This document shows positions 10,604 to 20,391 of a stretch of DNA of 64,000 bases, in pieces. The position numbers and the translations under genes are program-made. Every line of letters starts with the position of its first letter. Within the stretch, counting starts at the first letter, position 1. This DNA is from Buchnera aphidicola (Anoecia oenotherae) (GTDB taxonomy: Bacteria > Pseudomonadota > Gammaproteobacteria > Enterobacterales > Enterobacteriaceae), in assembly GCF_005080765.1 (NCBI RefSeq), contig NZ_CP033012.1, forward strand, positions 186,001 through 250,000. Reading direction: 5' to 3'. The notes under the pieces are model-generated. The model had not been told where the DNA came from. It saw only the letters and a list, made by a program, of their open reading frames with translations, and did not search any database.

Positions 10604-10995
10604 TATATTCTCTAATATTAAATATTGTTTAAAATAATAATAAATATCAAAATTTTAAAAAAATACAATTATTTATTACATCAATTATTTTTTTTAAATT
10701 CAATCTATAATTATATTTTACATAAATTAATTTTCTAATAAATTATAAATTTAATTATAAATAATATACTAAATATATTTAGACGAAAATATAAATATAT
10801 AGGAAAAATAAATTAAAATATTAATTATCAATTATAATTTTTAATTTAAAATAAAAATTTCTTATTTTTATCATTTTACATAAATAAATGATATGTTGTC
10901 ATAGATTAACATTTTTAATTTATAACTTAACCTAAATTAAATTATACTTTCAAAATATATTAAAATATTTAACTATCAAAAAAAAACACAAAACT
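10604..10995. other. Spacer between divergent dksA and truA
   Basis: About 390 bases of AT-rich DNA with no supported gene. It should contain the promoters of dksA and truA, but none can be picked out with confidence. Confidence 0.5.
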
Positions 10996-11775
10996 ATGAA
11001 AATTGCCTTAGGTATTGAATATAACGGAAAAAATTATCATGGGTGGCAAAAACAAAAAGAAGTAATATCTATTCAAGAAATGTTAGAAAAAGCTATTAGC
11101 TATATTGCTAATCAAAAAATAAAAGTAATTTGTGCTGGAAGAACAGATACTGGAGTACATAGCTCTGGTCAAATAGTTCACTTTAAAACAACATCAAAAA
11201 GAACAGAAAAAGCATGGACTGTTGGTGTTAATACTAAACTTCCTAGCGATATTTCAGTCTGTTGGATAAAAAAAGTTTCAGATAATTTTCATGCGCGTTA
11301 TAGTGCTATATCTCGTCAATATCAATATATTATTAATAATAGTATACTACGATCAGCCTTACTAAATGACTATTCTTATCATTTTTTTAAACCACTAGAC
11401 GAGAAAAAAATGCATTATTCAGGACAATGTTTAATAGGAGAACATGATTTTACTAGTTTTCGTTCTACATATTGCCAATCTAAAAATCCTTACAGAAAAA
11501 TATTAAATCTAACAGTATCTAGATTTAAAAATTTAATAATTATTAATATAAAAGCTAATTCATTTTTACAACATATGGTAAGAAACATAGTCGGTTCTTT
11601 AATTGAAGTAGGAACTAACAAAAAACCTAAAAATTGGATACAAAAAATTTTAATTAAAAAAAATAGAAGATTAGCTGGAATGACAGCAAAATCTTCTGGA
11701 TTAAATTTAATCTATGTTAATTATCCAATAAATTTTAATCTTATTAATAATAAAAAACCTCATTTTATACTATAA
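10996..11775 (+). CDS. truA: tRNA pseudouridine synthase A
   Basis: Converts U38-40 in the tRNA anticodon arm to pseudouridine. The catalytic Asp lies in GRTDTGVHSSGQ near residue 52. The N-terminus IALGIEYNGKNYHGWQ and the C-terminal FLQHMVRNIVGSLIEVG are family signatures. The 259-residue length compares with 270 in E. coli. It lies between divergent dksA and downstream secA. In related Buchnera a penicillin-binding protein gene (mrcB) follows truA; only about 245 bases separate truA from secA here, so that gene is absent. Confidence 0.95.
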   Translation: MKIALGIEYNGKNYHGWQKQKEVISIQEMLEKAISYIANQKIKVICAGRTDTGVHSSGQIVHFKTTSKRTEKAWTVGVNTKLPSDISVCWIKKVSDNFHARYSAISRQYQYIINNSILRSALLNDYSYHFFKPLDEKKMHYSGQCLIGEHDFTSFRSTYCQSKNPYRKILNLTVSRFKNLIIINIKANSFLQHMVRNIVGSLIEVGTNKKPKNWIQKILIKKNRRLAGMTAKSSGLNLIYVNYPINFNLINNKKPHFIL

Positions 11776-12021
11776 AAATAAAAAATATATACAAATTTAT
11801 TTTAAATAAAATAATACTCTTAATAATATTTACATTATTCAATATACAAATATTTAAAAATAAAAAAAATAACAATAGTAACGATATATACTTCAAAAGT
11901 TTATAAATTTTACTATTAAAACATATTAAACTATAAAGTATATAAAAATAAATAACTTTATTATATAAAATAATAAATAATAGCTATTAATTTAATTAAA
12001 CGTTTAAATGAGAGATATAAC

Positions 12022-14553
12022 ATGTTAAAAAAATTATTTAAAAATTTTTTTCTTAATAAAAATGAGAAAATATTAAAAAAATTTAATTTAATAGTGCAAA
12101 AAATTAATTCTCTTGAAAAAAATATAAAAAATTTAACTGATAAACAACTATCCAATAAAACTGAATATTTTAAAAATTCTTTAAAATCAGGGAAAAATCT
12201 TAATGATTTGTTACCAGAAGCCTTTTCAGTTGTACGAGAAGCCAGTATAAGAATATTTGGGATGAGACATTTTGATGTTCAATTATTAGGAGGGATCGTA
12301 TTAAACAATCAAAGTATTGCTGAAATGAAAACTGGAGAAGGAAAAACTTTAACTTCTACTTTACCTGCATACTTAAACTCCTTAATTGGAAAAGGAGTTC
12401 ATATAGTAACTATGAATGACTATCTCGCTAAACGTGATGCAGAAAATAATACTCCACTCTTTAAACTTTTAAAAACAACTGTAGGGCTCAATATTTCAGG
12501 TATGTCACAAAAATTAAAAAAAAAAGCATATCTAGCTGATATTACATATGGCACTAACAACGAATATGCTTTTGATTATTTAAAAGATAATATGGTTTTT
12601 CATTCAAAAGAAAAAACTCAACGTAATTTATATTACGCATTAATAGACGAAATTGACTCAATATTAATAGATGAAGCCCGTACTCCTTTAATAATATCTA
12701 ACTCATTAGAAAATAGATCGCTATTTTTTTTAAAAATAAATAATATAATACATAAATTAAAATTACAAAAAAAAGAAAAAATAGAAAAAAATCATGAAAT
12801 AGGTGATTTTTATATAAATAAAAAACAGAATCAAATTCATTTAACTGAGAAAGGATTAATAAAGATAGAAAAAATTTTAATTAAACTAAAATTAATTGAA
12901 AGAAAAGAATCTTTATATTTATCTAGTCATTCCCTTTATATTCAACATGTAATAGCAGCTTTAAAAGCTCATTATTTATTCAAAAAAAATGTAGATTATA
13001 TTGTCAAAAACAACTCCATAGTTATAGTAGATGAACATACAGGTAGAGTTATGCCAGGAAGACGATGGTCAGATGGTATTCATCAAGCTATAGAAGCAAA
13101 AGAAAAAGTATTTATAAATAATGAAAATCAAACACTAGCTTCTATCACTTTTCAAAATTATTTTAAATTATATAAAAAATTAGCTGGAATGACAGGAACT
13201 GCTATTACTGAATCAAAAGAATTTTACGAAATTTATAAATTAAATACTATTGTCATTCCAACTAACAATCCCATGATAAGAAAAGATTTACCGGATTTAG
13301 TTTTTATAAATAAAAAAGAAAAAATGAATGCAATAATTTTAAATATTAAAAATTGTGTGAAAAAAAAACAACCTATATTAGTTGGAACTATTTCTATCGA
13401 AAAATCTGAAGATATTTCTAATAAATTAAAAAAAATTGGAATAAAACATAACGTCTTGAATGCCAAATCACATAAAAAAGAAGCGGAAATAATAGCAGAA
13501 GCAGGAACATTAGGAATGGTAACAATCGCTACTAACATGGCAGGAAGAGGAACAGATATTGTATTAGGTGGAAGCTGTTACTTTAATCAAAATAAAAATA
13601 TAAAAAAAGAAAATTTTGTAAAATGGAAAAAAAATCATAATTTAGTATTATCAGTAGGAGGATTACACATCATCGGAACAGAACGACATGAATCAAGAAG
13701 AATTGACAATCAATTGTGTGGGAGAGCAGGAAGACAAGGAGATATAGGTTCGTCACAATTTTACATATCATTAGAAGATTCTTTAATAGAAACATTTGCC
13801 TCAAAAACTATTATTAATCTTATGAAAAAGTTAGTAATTGATCCAAAAATTCCAATACAACACAAATTAATAAATCAATGTATTCAAAATGCTCAAAAAA
13901 AAATAGACATGAGAAACTTTCACATACGAAAACAACTAATAGAATATGACAATATTATTGATTATCAAAGAAATACTATATATAAACAAAGAAATCAGAT
14001 AATAAAATCAAAAAATATATGTAAAATAATAGATACTATTGCTCAAGACGTTTTTGAAAAAACTATTAATCAGTTCATTTCAAAAAAAATATCTAAGAAA
14101 AAAGAATTAAAATCAATTCTAAAATTAGAAAAATTTTTAGTTGATAAATACAATTTATCTATACCCATAATACAATGGATCGAAAAAAACAAAAAATTAA
14201 CTTCAAAAAACATTAGCAGGAGAATTACTAACTATTTTAAATTATATCATCTTTTTAAAAAAGAATTAATTGGAAAAAAGAAAATACAAAATTTTGAAAA
14301 AATGATTTTTTTAAAAATATTAGATTTATTATGGATAGATCATCTTTCATCTATAGAAAATTTACAAAAAGGAATACACTTAAGAAGTTACGCACAAAAA
14401 GATCCTAAACAAGAATACAAAAGAGAGTCCTTTGAAATGTTTATTCATTTATTAAAAATACTAAAGTATAAAATAATTACTACTTTTAGTAAATTATTTA
14501 CTAATTTATATGATGACAAAAACATGATATTTAACAATAATTTAACTAACTAA
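12022..14553 (+). CDS. secA: Preprotein translocase ATPase SecA, lacking the C-terminal zinc domain
   Basis: The motor ATPase of Sec export; it drives precursors through SecYEG. Walker A is MKTGEGKTL near residue 104, and the DEAD-box region is IDEIDSILIDEARTPLI near residue 210. The second motor domain has TNMAGRGTDIVLGG near residue 510 and GRAGRQGD near residue 570. At 843 residues it is about 58 shorter than E. coli SecA. It ends after the helical scaffold and lacks the Cys-rich zinc tail that contacts SecB and lipid. The ATG follows GAGAG. A 10-A run lies in frame at 12516-12525. The spacer to aceE (about 300 bases) is empty; E. coli has mutT next to secA. Confidence 0.96.
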   Translation: MLKKLFKNFFLNKNEKILKKFNLIVQKINSLEKNIKNLTDKQLSNKTEYFKNSLKSGKNLNDLLPEAFSVVREASIRIFGMRHFDVQLLGGIVLNNQSIAEMKTGEGKTLTSTLPAYLNSLIGKGVHIVTMNDYLAKRDAENNTPLFKLLKTTVGLNISGMSQKLKKKAYLADITYGTNNEYAFDYLKDNMVFHSKEKTQRNLYYALIDEIDSILIDEARTPLIISNSLENRSLFFLKINNIIHKLKLQKKEKIEKNHEIGDFYINKKQNQIHLTEKGLIKIEKILIKLKLIERKESLYLSSHSLYIQHVIAALKAHYLFKKNVDYIVKNNSIVIVDEHTGRVMPGRRWSDGIHQAIEAKEKVFINNENQTLASITFQNYFKLYKKLAGMTGTAITESKEFYEIYKLNTIVIPTNNPMIRKDLPDLVFINKKEKMNAIILNIKNCVKKKQPILVGTISIEKSEDISNKLKKIGIKHNVLNAKSHKKEAEIIAEAGTLGMVTIATNMAGRGTDIVLGGSCYFNQNKNIKKENFVKWKKNHNLVLSVGGLHIIGTERHESRRIDNQLCGRAGRQGDIGSSQFYISLEDSLIETFASKTIINLMKKLVIDPKIPIQHKLINQCIQNAQKKIDMRNFHIRKQLIEYDNIIDYQRNTIYKQRNQIIKSKNICKIIDTIAQDVFEKTINQFISKKISKKKELKSILKLEKFLVDKYNLSIPIIQWIEKNKKLTSKNISRRITNYFKLYHLFKKELIGKKKIQNFEKMIFLKILDLLWIDHLSSIENLQKGIHLRSYAQKDPKQEYKRESFEMFIHLLKILKYKIITTFSKLFTNLYDDKNMIFNNNLTN

Positions 14554-14850
14554 AAAAATTTTTTGGACTTTATTATTTTGATAAAAATTAAAATATATAA
14601 AATATATAAATTTTTATGTAATACAAAATAAACAATTAAATTTAAAAAGTTAAAAAGTAATTCATAACTATTTAAAAATTTATTAAAAGAAAATGTTTTT
14701 AGTTTAATTAAAAACTAGAATTAATCTAATTTAAAATATTAATTACAATTACTATATAATAGTATAAAAATAAAAATTAATTATTTTTTTAAATTGTTTA
14801 ATTAAATTTTTATAAATAAAAATATAAAATAAACTAAGGAACGTTAGGCT

Positions 14851-17514
14851 ATGTCTAATGATATCTATAAAGATGTAGATCCACTTGAAACTAAAGACTG
14901 GATGCAAGCATTACAGTCAATGATTGACAGAGAAGGAAGTCAAAGAACTCAATTTATAATAAAAAAGTTAATTAAAAAAGCAAAAAAAAATGGAATTAAA
15001 ATTTTCAAAAAAAACTTTAATAGTGATTATATAAATTCTATTCATTATTCTAAAGAAAAAAACTATCCAGGAAATTTAAAATTAGAAAAAAATATTTGTA
15101 ATGTAGTACGTTGGAATGCAATTATTCTCGTATTACGAGCTTCAAAAAAAAATTTAGATTTAGGTGGACATCTAGCATCTTTCCAATCTGTAGCTACTTT
15201 ATACGAAGTATGTTTTAATCACTTTTTTAAAGCTGATAATAAAAAAAACGGAGGTGATTTAATTTATTTTCAAGGGCACATATCTCCAGGAATTTATGCT
15301 AGAGCATTTGTAGAAAATAGATTAAGTGAAGAAAAAATGAATAACTTTAGACAAGAAATAAATGGTAATGGATTATCTTCCTATCCACATCCAAAATTGA
15401 TGCCAGAATTCTGGCAATTTCCAACAGTATCTATGGGATTATCACCTATTTGTTCTATCTATCAAGCAAGATTTTTAAAATATTTAAAAAATAGAAAATT
15501 AAAAGATACATCTCAACAAACTGTATATGCTTTTTTAGGCGATGGAGAAATGGACGAACCTGAATCTAAAGGAGCTTTAAACATTGCAGTTCGAGAAAAA
15601 TTAGATAACTTAATTTTTATTATTAATTGTAATCTTCAAAGATTAGATGGTCCAGTTATTGGAAATGGAAAAATAATAAATGAATTAGAAAATACTTTTA
15701 ATGGTTCAGGATGGAAAGTAATTAAAGTTATATGGGGAAGTAGATGGGATTCACTATTAGATAGAGATAAAACTGGAAAACTTGTAGAATTGATGAATGA
15801 AACAGTTGATGGAGATTATCAAAATTTTAAATCTAAAAATGGAAAATATATAAGAAAGTATTTTTTTGAAAAATATAACCAAACTAAAATATTAGTAGAA
15901 AACATGACAGACCAAGAAATATGGAATCTAAATAGAGGAGGACATGATCCAGTAAAAATTTTTAATGCTATAAAAAAAGCAAAAGAAACAAAAAAAAAAC
16001 CAGTAGTTATTCTACTTCATACTGTTAAAGGATACGGAATGGGAAAAAGTGCAGAAGCAAAAAATACTGCACATCAAGTAAAAAGTATAAATATTGAAGA
16101 TCTATTAAAAATAAAAAAAAAACTTAATATACCAATAGAAGATGATAAGATTGAATCTTTACCGTTTGTTAGATTTAAAAAAACATCTGAACAATATAAA
16201 TATATAATAGAAAAAAGAATTTCATTAGGAGGATTTGTACCACAAAGAAGAATAAAATTTTCTGATAAAATATCTATACCTCAAATTATAAATTTTAAAA
16301 AATTATTAGAAAAACAACAAAAAAAAATTTCTACCACTATTGCTTTTGTTAGAATTTTAAACATTTTGCTAAAAGATAAAAAAATAAAAAAAAGAATAGT
16401 GCCAATTATTGCTGATGAAGCTAGAACTTTTGGTATGGAAGGATTATTTAGAACAATCGGAATTTACAATTCTGAAGGACAAATTTATACACCTCAAGAT
16501 AAAGAACAACTCTCTTTTTATAAAGAAGAAAAAACAGGACAAATGCTTCAAGAAGGAATAAGCGAACTAGGAGCAGCATCTTCTTGGTTAGCAGCAGCTA
16601 CTTCATATAGTAGCAATAACTATCCTATGATTCCTTTCTTTATCTATTATTCTATGTTTGGATTCCAAAGAATTGGTGATTTATTTTGGGCGGCTGGAGA
16701 CCAACAAGCTAGAGGATTTTTAATAGGAGGGACCTCTGGAAGAACTACGTTAAATGGAGAAGGATTACAACATGAAGACGGTCATAGTCACATTTATTCA
16801 TCTACTGTACCAAATTGTATTTCCTATGATCCTGCATACGCATATGAACTTGCTATAATAATTCAAAATGGAATAGAAAGAATGTATGGACCAAAACAAG
16901 AAAATATTTATTTTTATATAACTACTTCTAATGAAAATATAAAAATGCCAGAAATGAAAAAAGAAATAAAAGAAGGAATATGTAAAGGAATTTATAAACT
17001 ACAAACTATTCATGGAAAAAAAAATAAAGTTCAACTAATAGGTTCAGGTTCAATTCTTCAAAACATAATAAAAGCGGGAGAAATTCTAAGCAAAAATTTT
17101 AATATTGGATCTGAAATTTATAGTGCAACTTCATTTACTGAATTAGCTAGAGAAGGTCAGGATTGCGACAGATGGAATACATTAAACCCAAAAAAACCAC
17201 AAAAAATACCTTATGTTACAAAAATAATGAAAAAAATTCCAACAATAGCAGCAACTGATTTTATCAAATCTTATCCTGAACAAATTAGAAGTTACATCCC
17301 TACAAGAGCATACCGTACATTAGGAACCGATGGATTTGGAAGATCAGACAGTAGAGAAAATTTAAGATCACACTTTGAAATAAGTCCATTTTTTATAGTA
17401 ATAACTGCTTTAAATGAACTTGCTAAAAAAGGAAAAATAAAAAATGAAATAGTAGAAGAAACAATAATTAAATTCAATATAGATCCAAAAAAAATAAATC
17501 CAAGAATAGCATAA
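14851..17514 (+). CDS. aceE: Pyruvate dehydrogenase E1 component
   Basis: Thiamine diphosphate-dependent decarboxylase that starts pyruvate to acetyl-CoA conversion and acetylates the lipoyl group of AceF. The 887 residues equal the E. coli length. The N-terminus with DVDPLETKDWMQAL is the region that binds E2. The ThDP motif runs from GDGEMDEPESKGA (near residue 230) to IINCNLQRLDGPV. The transketolase-like C-terminal half includes AGDQQARGFLIGGTSGRTT. The start follows AAGGA. First gene of aceE-aceF-lpd; no pdhR regulator precedes it. Plus-strand coding here is strongly A-biased, unlike the co-oriented lpd. Confidence 0.97.
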   Translation: MSNDIYKDVDPLETKDWMQALQSMIDREGSQRTQFIIKKLIKKAKKNGIKIFKKNFNSDYINSIHYSKEKNYPGNLKLEKNICNVVRWNAIILVLRASKKNLDLGGHLASFQSVATLYEVCFNHFFKADNKKNGGDLIYFQGHISPGIYARAFVENRLSEEKMNNFRQEINGNGLSSYPHPKLMPEFWQFPTVSMGLSPICSIYQARFLKYLKNRKLKDTSQQTVYAFLGDGEMDEPESKGALNIAVREKLDNLIFIINCNLQRLDGPVIGNGKIINELENTFNGSGWKVIKVIWGSRWDSLLDRDKTGKLVELMNETVDGDYQNFKSKNGKYIRKYFFEKYNQTKILVENMTDQEIWNLNRGGHDPVKIFNAIKKAKETKKKPVVILLHTVKGYGMGKSAEAKNTAHQVKSINIEDLLKIKKKLNIPIEDDKIESLPFVRFKKTSEQYKYIIEKRISLGGFVPQRRIKFSDKISIPQIINFKKLLEKQQKKISTTIAFVRILNILLKDKKIKKRIVPIIADEARTFGMEGLFRTIGIYNSEGQIYTPQDKEQLSFYKEEKTGQMLQEGISELGAASSWLAAATSYSSNNYPMIPFFIYYSMFGFQRIGDLFWAAGDQQARGFLIGGTSGRTTLNGEGLQHEDGHSHIYSSTVPNCISYDPAYAYELAIIIQNGIERMYGPKQENIYFYITTSNENIKMPEMKKEIKEGICKGIYKLQTIHGKKNKVQLIGSGSILQNIIKAGEILSKNFNIGSEIYSATSFTELAREGQDCDRWNTLNPKKPQKIPYVTKIMKKIPTIAATDFIKSYPEQIRSYIPTRAYRTLGTDGFGRSDSRENLRSHFEISPFFIVITALNELAKKGKIKNEIVEETIIKFNIDPKKINPRIA

Positions 17515-17556
17515 TTTTTAAAAATAAAAATAAAAAAAAAAAAAATAAAAAATAAT
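17515..17556 (+). repeat. A-tract spacer between aceE and aceF
   Basis: The 42-base spacer contains only A and T on the plus strand, with a run of 14 A residues at 17532-17545. No Shine-Dalgarno sequence precedes aceF, so translation may depend on coupling or on the unstructured A-rich leader. It lies a few hundred bases left of the compositional switch. Confidence 0.55.
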
Positions 17557-18837
17557 ATGAAAACATATACAATACCAGAAATAGGAAACGAAGAAGTAGA
17601 AGTAACAGAAATAGAAATAAAAAAAGAACAAAAAGTAAAACCTGAACAAACTTTAATTACAGTAGAAGGACAAAAAATTTCTATAGACATCCCTTCAACC
17701 GTAAAAGGTAAAGTTAAAGAAATTTTAGTAAAAATAGGACAAAAAATTAAGACAGGAACACCATTCATAAGAATAGAAACCGATAAATTAACAGAAAAAA
17801 AGGAGAAAAAGAGTAATAGAGTAGAAGAAAAAGAGAAAATAGAGACAAATTCAGAAAGTGAAAAGAGAAAAGAAGAAGAGAAAGCGAATACAGACATAGA
17901 AAGAGAGAGAGATCAGGATAAAAGTCATGCATCTCCTACAGTAAGAAGATTAGCAAGAGAGAGAAAAGTAGAACTAAGTAAGATAAAAGGAACAGGAAGA
18001 AAGGGAAGAGTTCTTAAGGAAGATATTAAGGTATATCTTAAGGGACGAGAGGATAATTCTACACTATTTTTATCCCGTAGTAAAGAGAATGTTTTTTTCA
18101 AAAATCCTTCTTCTTCTTCCGAATTGAATTTAGAAAAAGAACATACATATTTCTTTAATCGGGTTGAATTAAGTGCTATTAATCAATTAAAAAAAAATTG
18201 GAGTTCAATTCCTCATGTTACACAGTTTGCTGAAGCTGATATTACGGAATTGGATGAATTGAAGAAGAATCTATCTGAAGATTTTTTAAAAGAAGAAGAT
18301 TTATATTCAATTACTTATCTTCCTTTTATTTTAAAAGCATTATGTTGCGCATTAAAAAAGTTTCCTAAATTTAATAGTATTTACTCTGATTCTACATCTA
18401 GTTTGATATTTAAAAAATCTTTTAATATTGGAGTAGTAGTGGATAGTAAGGAAGGTTTGTTTATTCCGGTTTTAAAAAAAGTGAATAAAAAATCTATTAT
18501 AGATATTGCGAAGGAAGTTTTTCTTTTATCTGCAAAAACTAGGAAAAAGAATTTGTTATTATCAGATGTTCAAGGATCTTCTTTCACTATTTCTAATTTA
18601 GGAGGAGTTGGAGGTTCTTTTTTTACTCCTATAGTTAATAGTCCTGAAGTAGGGATACTAGGAATTTCACGTGCTTTTTTAAAGCCAATATGTATTTTTG
18701 ATAAGATTTTACCACGTTTGATATTACCTTTGTCTTTATCGTATGATCATCGAGTAATTAATGGTGTATATGCGGTTAATTTTTTAAATTTTATAATAAA
18801 AATATTATCAAATGTAGCATTATTAACAGTTTATTAA
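17557..18837 (+). CDS. aceF: Pyruvate dehydrogenase E2 (dihydrolipoamide acetyltransferase), one lipoyl domain
   Basis: Core of the pyruvate dehydrogenase complex; transfers acetyl from lipoate to CoA. A single lipoyl domain (residues 1-75) carries the acceptor lysine in VEGQKISI (Lys40); E. coli has three. A charged Glu/Lys/Arg linker (about 76-124) follows, then the E3-binding domain (ASPTVRRLARERKVELS, about 125-165), then the catalytic domain. The catalytic motif reads SYDHRVINGVY where the family has DHRxxDG: the His is kept, but Asp is replaced by Asn (codon 18760-18762). The linker is encoded by an almost pure purine tract. Strand composition flips within this gene from A-biased to T- and G-biased. 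426 residues against about 630 in E. coli, explained by missing lipoyl repeats. Confidence 0.95.
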   Translation: MKTYTIPEIGNEEVEVTEIEIKKEQKVKPEQTLITVEGQKISIDIPSTVKGKVKEILVKIGQKIKTGTPFIRIETDKLTEKKEKKSNRVEEKEKIETNSESEKRKEEEKANTDIERERDQDKSHASPTVRRLARERKVELSKIKGTGRKGRVLKEDIKVYLKGREDNSTLFLSRSKENVFFKNPSSSSELNLEKEHTYFFNRVELSAINQLKKNWSSIPHVTQFAEADITELDELKKNLSEDFLKEEDLYSITYLPFILKALCCALKKFPKFNSIYSDSTSSLIFKKSFNIGVVVDSKEGLFIPVLKKVNKKSIIDIAKEVFLLSAKTRKKNLLLSDVQGSSFTISNLGGVGGSFFTPIVNSPEVGILGISRAFLKPICIFDKILPRLILPLSLSYDHRVINGVYAVNFLNFIIKILSNVALLTVY

Positions 18838-18916
18838 TAATTTTTTATAGAGTATATTATTGATGTAAGCACAATTTTTTTTTTTATATACTGAATTAGT
18901 TTTTAAGGGTTTATTT

Positions 18917-20347
18917 ATGAATTCTGAATATAATGTTGATGTAGTGGTAATTGGATCCGGTCCAGCTGGGTATTCATCTGCTTTTCGTTGTGCAGATTTA
19001 GGTTTAAATACTGTATTAGTAGAACGCTATTCTAATGTAGGAGGTGTTTGTGTAAATGTTGGGTGCATTCCTTCTAAAGCTTTTTTACATATTGCTAAAG
19101 TCATTAGAGAAGCTGCTGATTTATCACATCAAGGAGTTTTTTTTAATAGTCCAGTGATTAAAATAGAAAAACTTCGATTATGGAAAGAAAAAAAAATAAA
19201 AAGCATTAGTTCTAATATTTCTTTAATGGCTAAAAGAAGAAATATAGAAGTTATTTTAGGATTAGGAAAATTTATAACTTCTAGTAGTATGAGAATAGTT
19301 TCAGAAAAAAAAATATCGACAGTTTATTTTAAATATGCGATTATTGCTGTTGGTTCAAAATCTGTAAAATTACCTTATCTAAAATATGACAATCCAAAAA
19401 TATGGAATTCAACAAAATCATTAAATATGGAATACATACCAAAACGTTTGTTAATTATTGGAGGAGGAATAATTGGATTAGAGATGGCAACAGTATATAG
19501 TGCTATAGGTTCTCAAGTAGATATAGTAGATAGTAGTCAGGTCACTTTGCCGTTTTTAGATAACGATATAGTTTATACTTATTTGAAATTATCAAAAAAA
19601 ATGTTTGATTATAAATCAAATACTTCTATTTTAAATGTAGAAGATAAAGATAGTTTTTTTATTGTTAAAATGAAAAATAGAGATGGAAAAATATATGTAA
19701 ATAAATATGATAATATTTTAGCTGCAGTAGGGCGTTTTCCTTCAACTTCTGAACTTAATCTTGATTTAATAGGGGTTAAATTAGATAATTTTGGTTTTAT
19801 TAAAGTAGATGATCAACAAAGAACAAATATTCCGCATATTTTTGCGATAGGAGACGTAGCAGGAAAGCCAATGTTAGCTCATAAAGGAATTTATGAAGGT
19901 CATATAGCAGCGGAAGTTATTTCTGGCAAGAATGTATATTTTGATCCAAAAGTTATTCCAAGTGTCGCTTATACAGATCCTGAAATAGCATGGGTTGGCA
20001 TTACTGAAAAAGAAGCAATTAGTAAAAATATAAGTTATGAGGTGTCTATTTTTCCTTGGGTTGCTTCAGGTAGAGCAATTGTTTCTAATTCTTCTAGTGG
20101 TTTAACTAAATTAATATTTAATAAAGTTACAAAAAAAATTATAGGAGGTGTTATTATAGGTAATAATGCTGGTGAATTATTATCAGAGATCACATTAGCT
20201 ATTGAAATGGGATGTGATGCTGAAGATATAGCTTTAACTATACATGCTCATCCTACTTTAAGCGAATCCATATGTTTAGCTTCTCAAATTTTCCAGGGTA
20301 CTGTAACTGACATTCCTAATTTAAAAAGTAAATTAGAAACTAATTAA
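18917..20347 (+). CDS. lpd: Dihydrolipoamide dehydrogenase (E3)
   Basis: FAD enzyme that reoxidises dihydrolipoamide with NAD+ in the 2-oxoacid dehydrogenase complexes. The FAD loop VIGSGPAGYSSA is near residue 11, the redox-active disulphide in GGVCVNVGCIPSKA near residues 45-50, and the NAD loop IIGGGIIGLEMATV near residue 183. The active-site His-Glu pair is in HAHPTLSE near residue 445. 476 residues against 474 in E. coli. The start follows AAGGG. Third gene of the operon, 79 bases after aceF; a G+C-rich hairpin follows. Confidence 0.97.
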   Translation: MNSEYNVDVVVIGSGPAGYSSAFRCADLGLNTVLVERYSNVGGVCVNVGCIPSKAFLHIAKVIREAADLSHQGVFFNSPVIKIEKLRLWKEKKIKSISSNISLMAKRRNIEVILGLGKFITSSSMRIVSEKKISTVYFKYAIIAVGSKSVKLPYLKYDNPKIWNSTKSLNMEYIPKRLLIIGGGIIGLEMATVYSAIGSQVDIVDSSQVTLPFLDNDIVYTYLKLSKKMFDYKSNTSILNVEDKDSFFIVKMKNRDGKIYVNKYDNILAAVGRFPSTSELNLDLIGVKLDNFGFIKVDDQQRTNIPHIFAIGDVAGKPMLAHKGIYEGHIAAEVISGKNVYFDPKVIPSVAYTDPEIAWVGITEKEAISKNISYEVSIFPWVASGRAIVSNSSSGLTKLIFNKVTKKIIGGVIIGNNAGELLSEITLAIEMGCDAEDIALTIHAHPTLSESICLASQIFQGTVTDIPNLKSKLETN

Positions 20348-20391
20348 ATTAATATACTCAATATTTTTTATAAAATATTTTAATTAGATTA

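Noticed and set aside
17292..17897. 201-codon minus-strand frame across the aceE/aceF junction
   Set aside because: Phe/Ser-rich translation caused by the A/G-rich sense strand; it overlaps two well-supported genes.
17000..18900. Composition switch as the edge of a chromosomal inversion
   Set aside because: aceE, aceF and lpd are intact, co-oriented and in standard order across the switch, and the flip occurs inside one gene.
17000..18916. DnaA-box cluster supporting an origin
   Set aside because: Only weak partial matches to TTATCCACA (for example in aceE near 17272) were seen; none is convincing.
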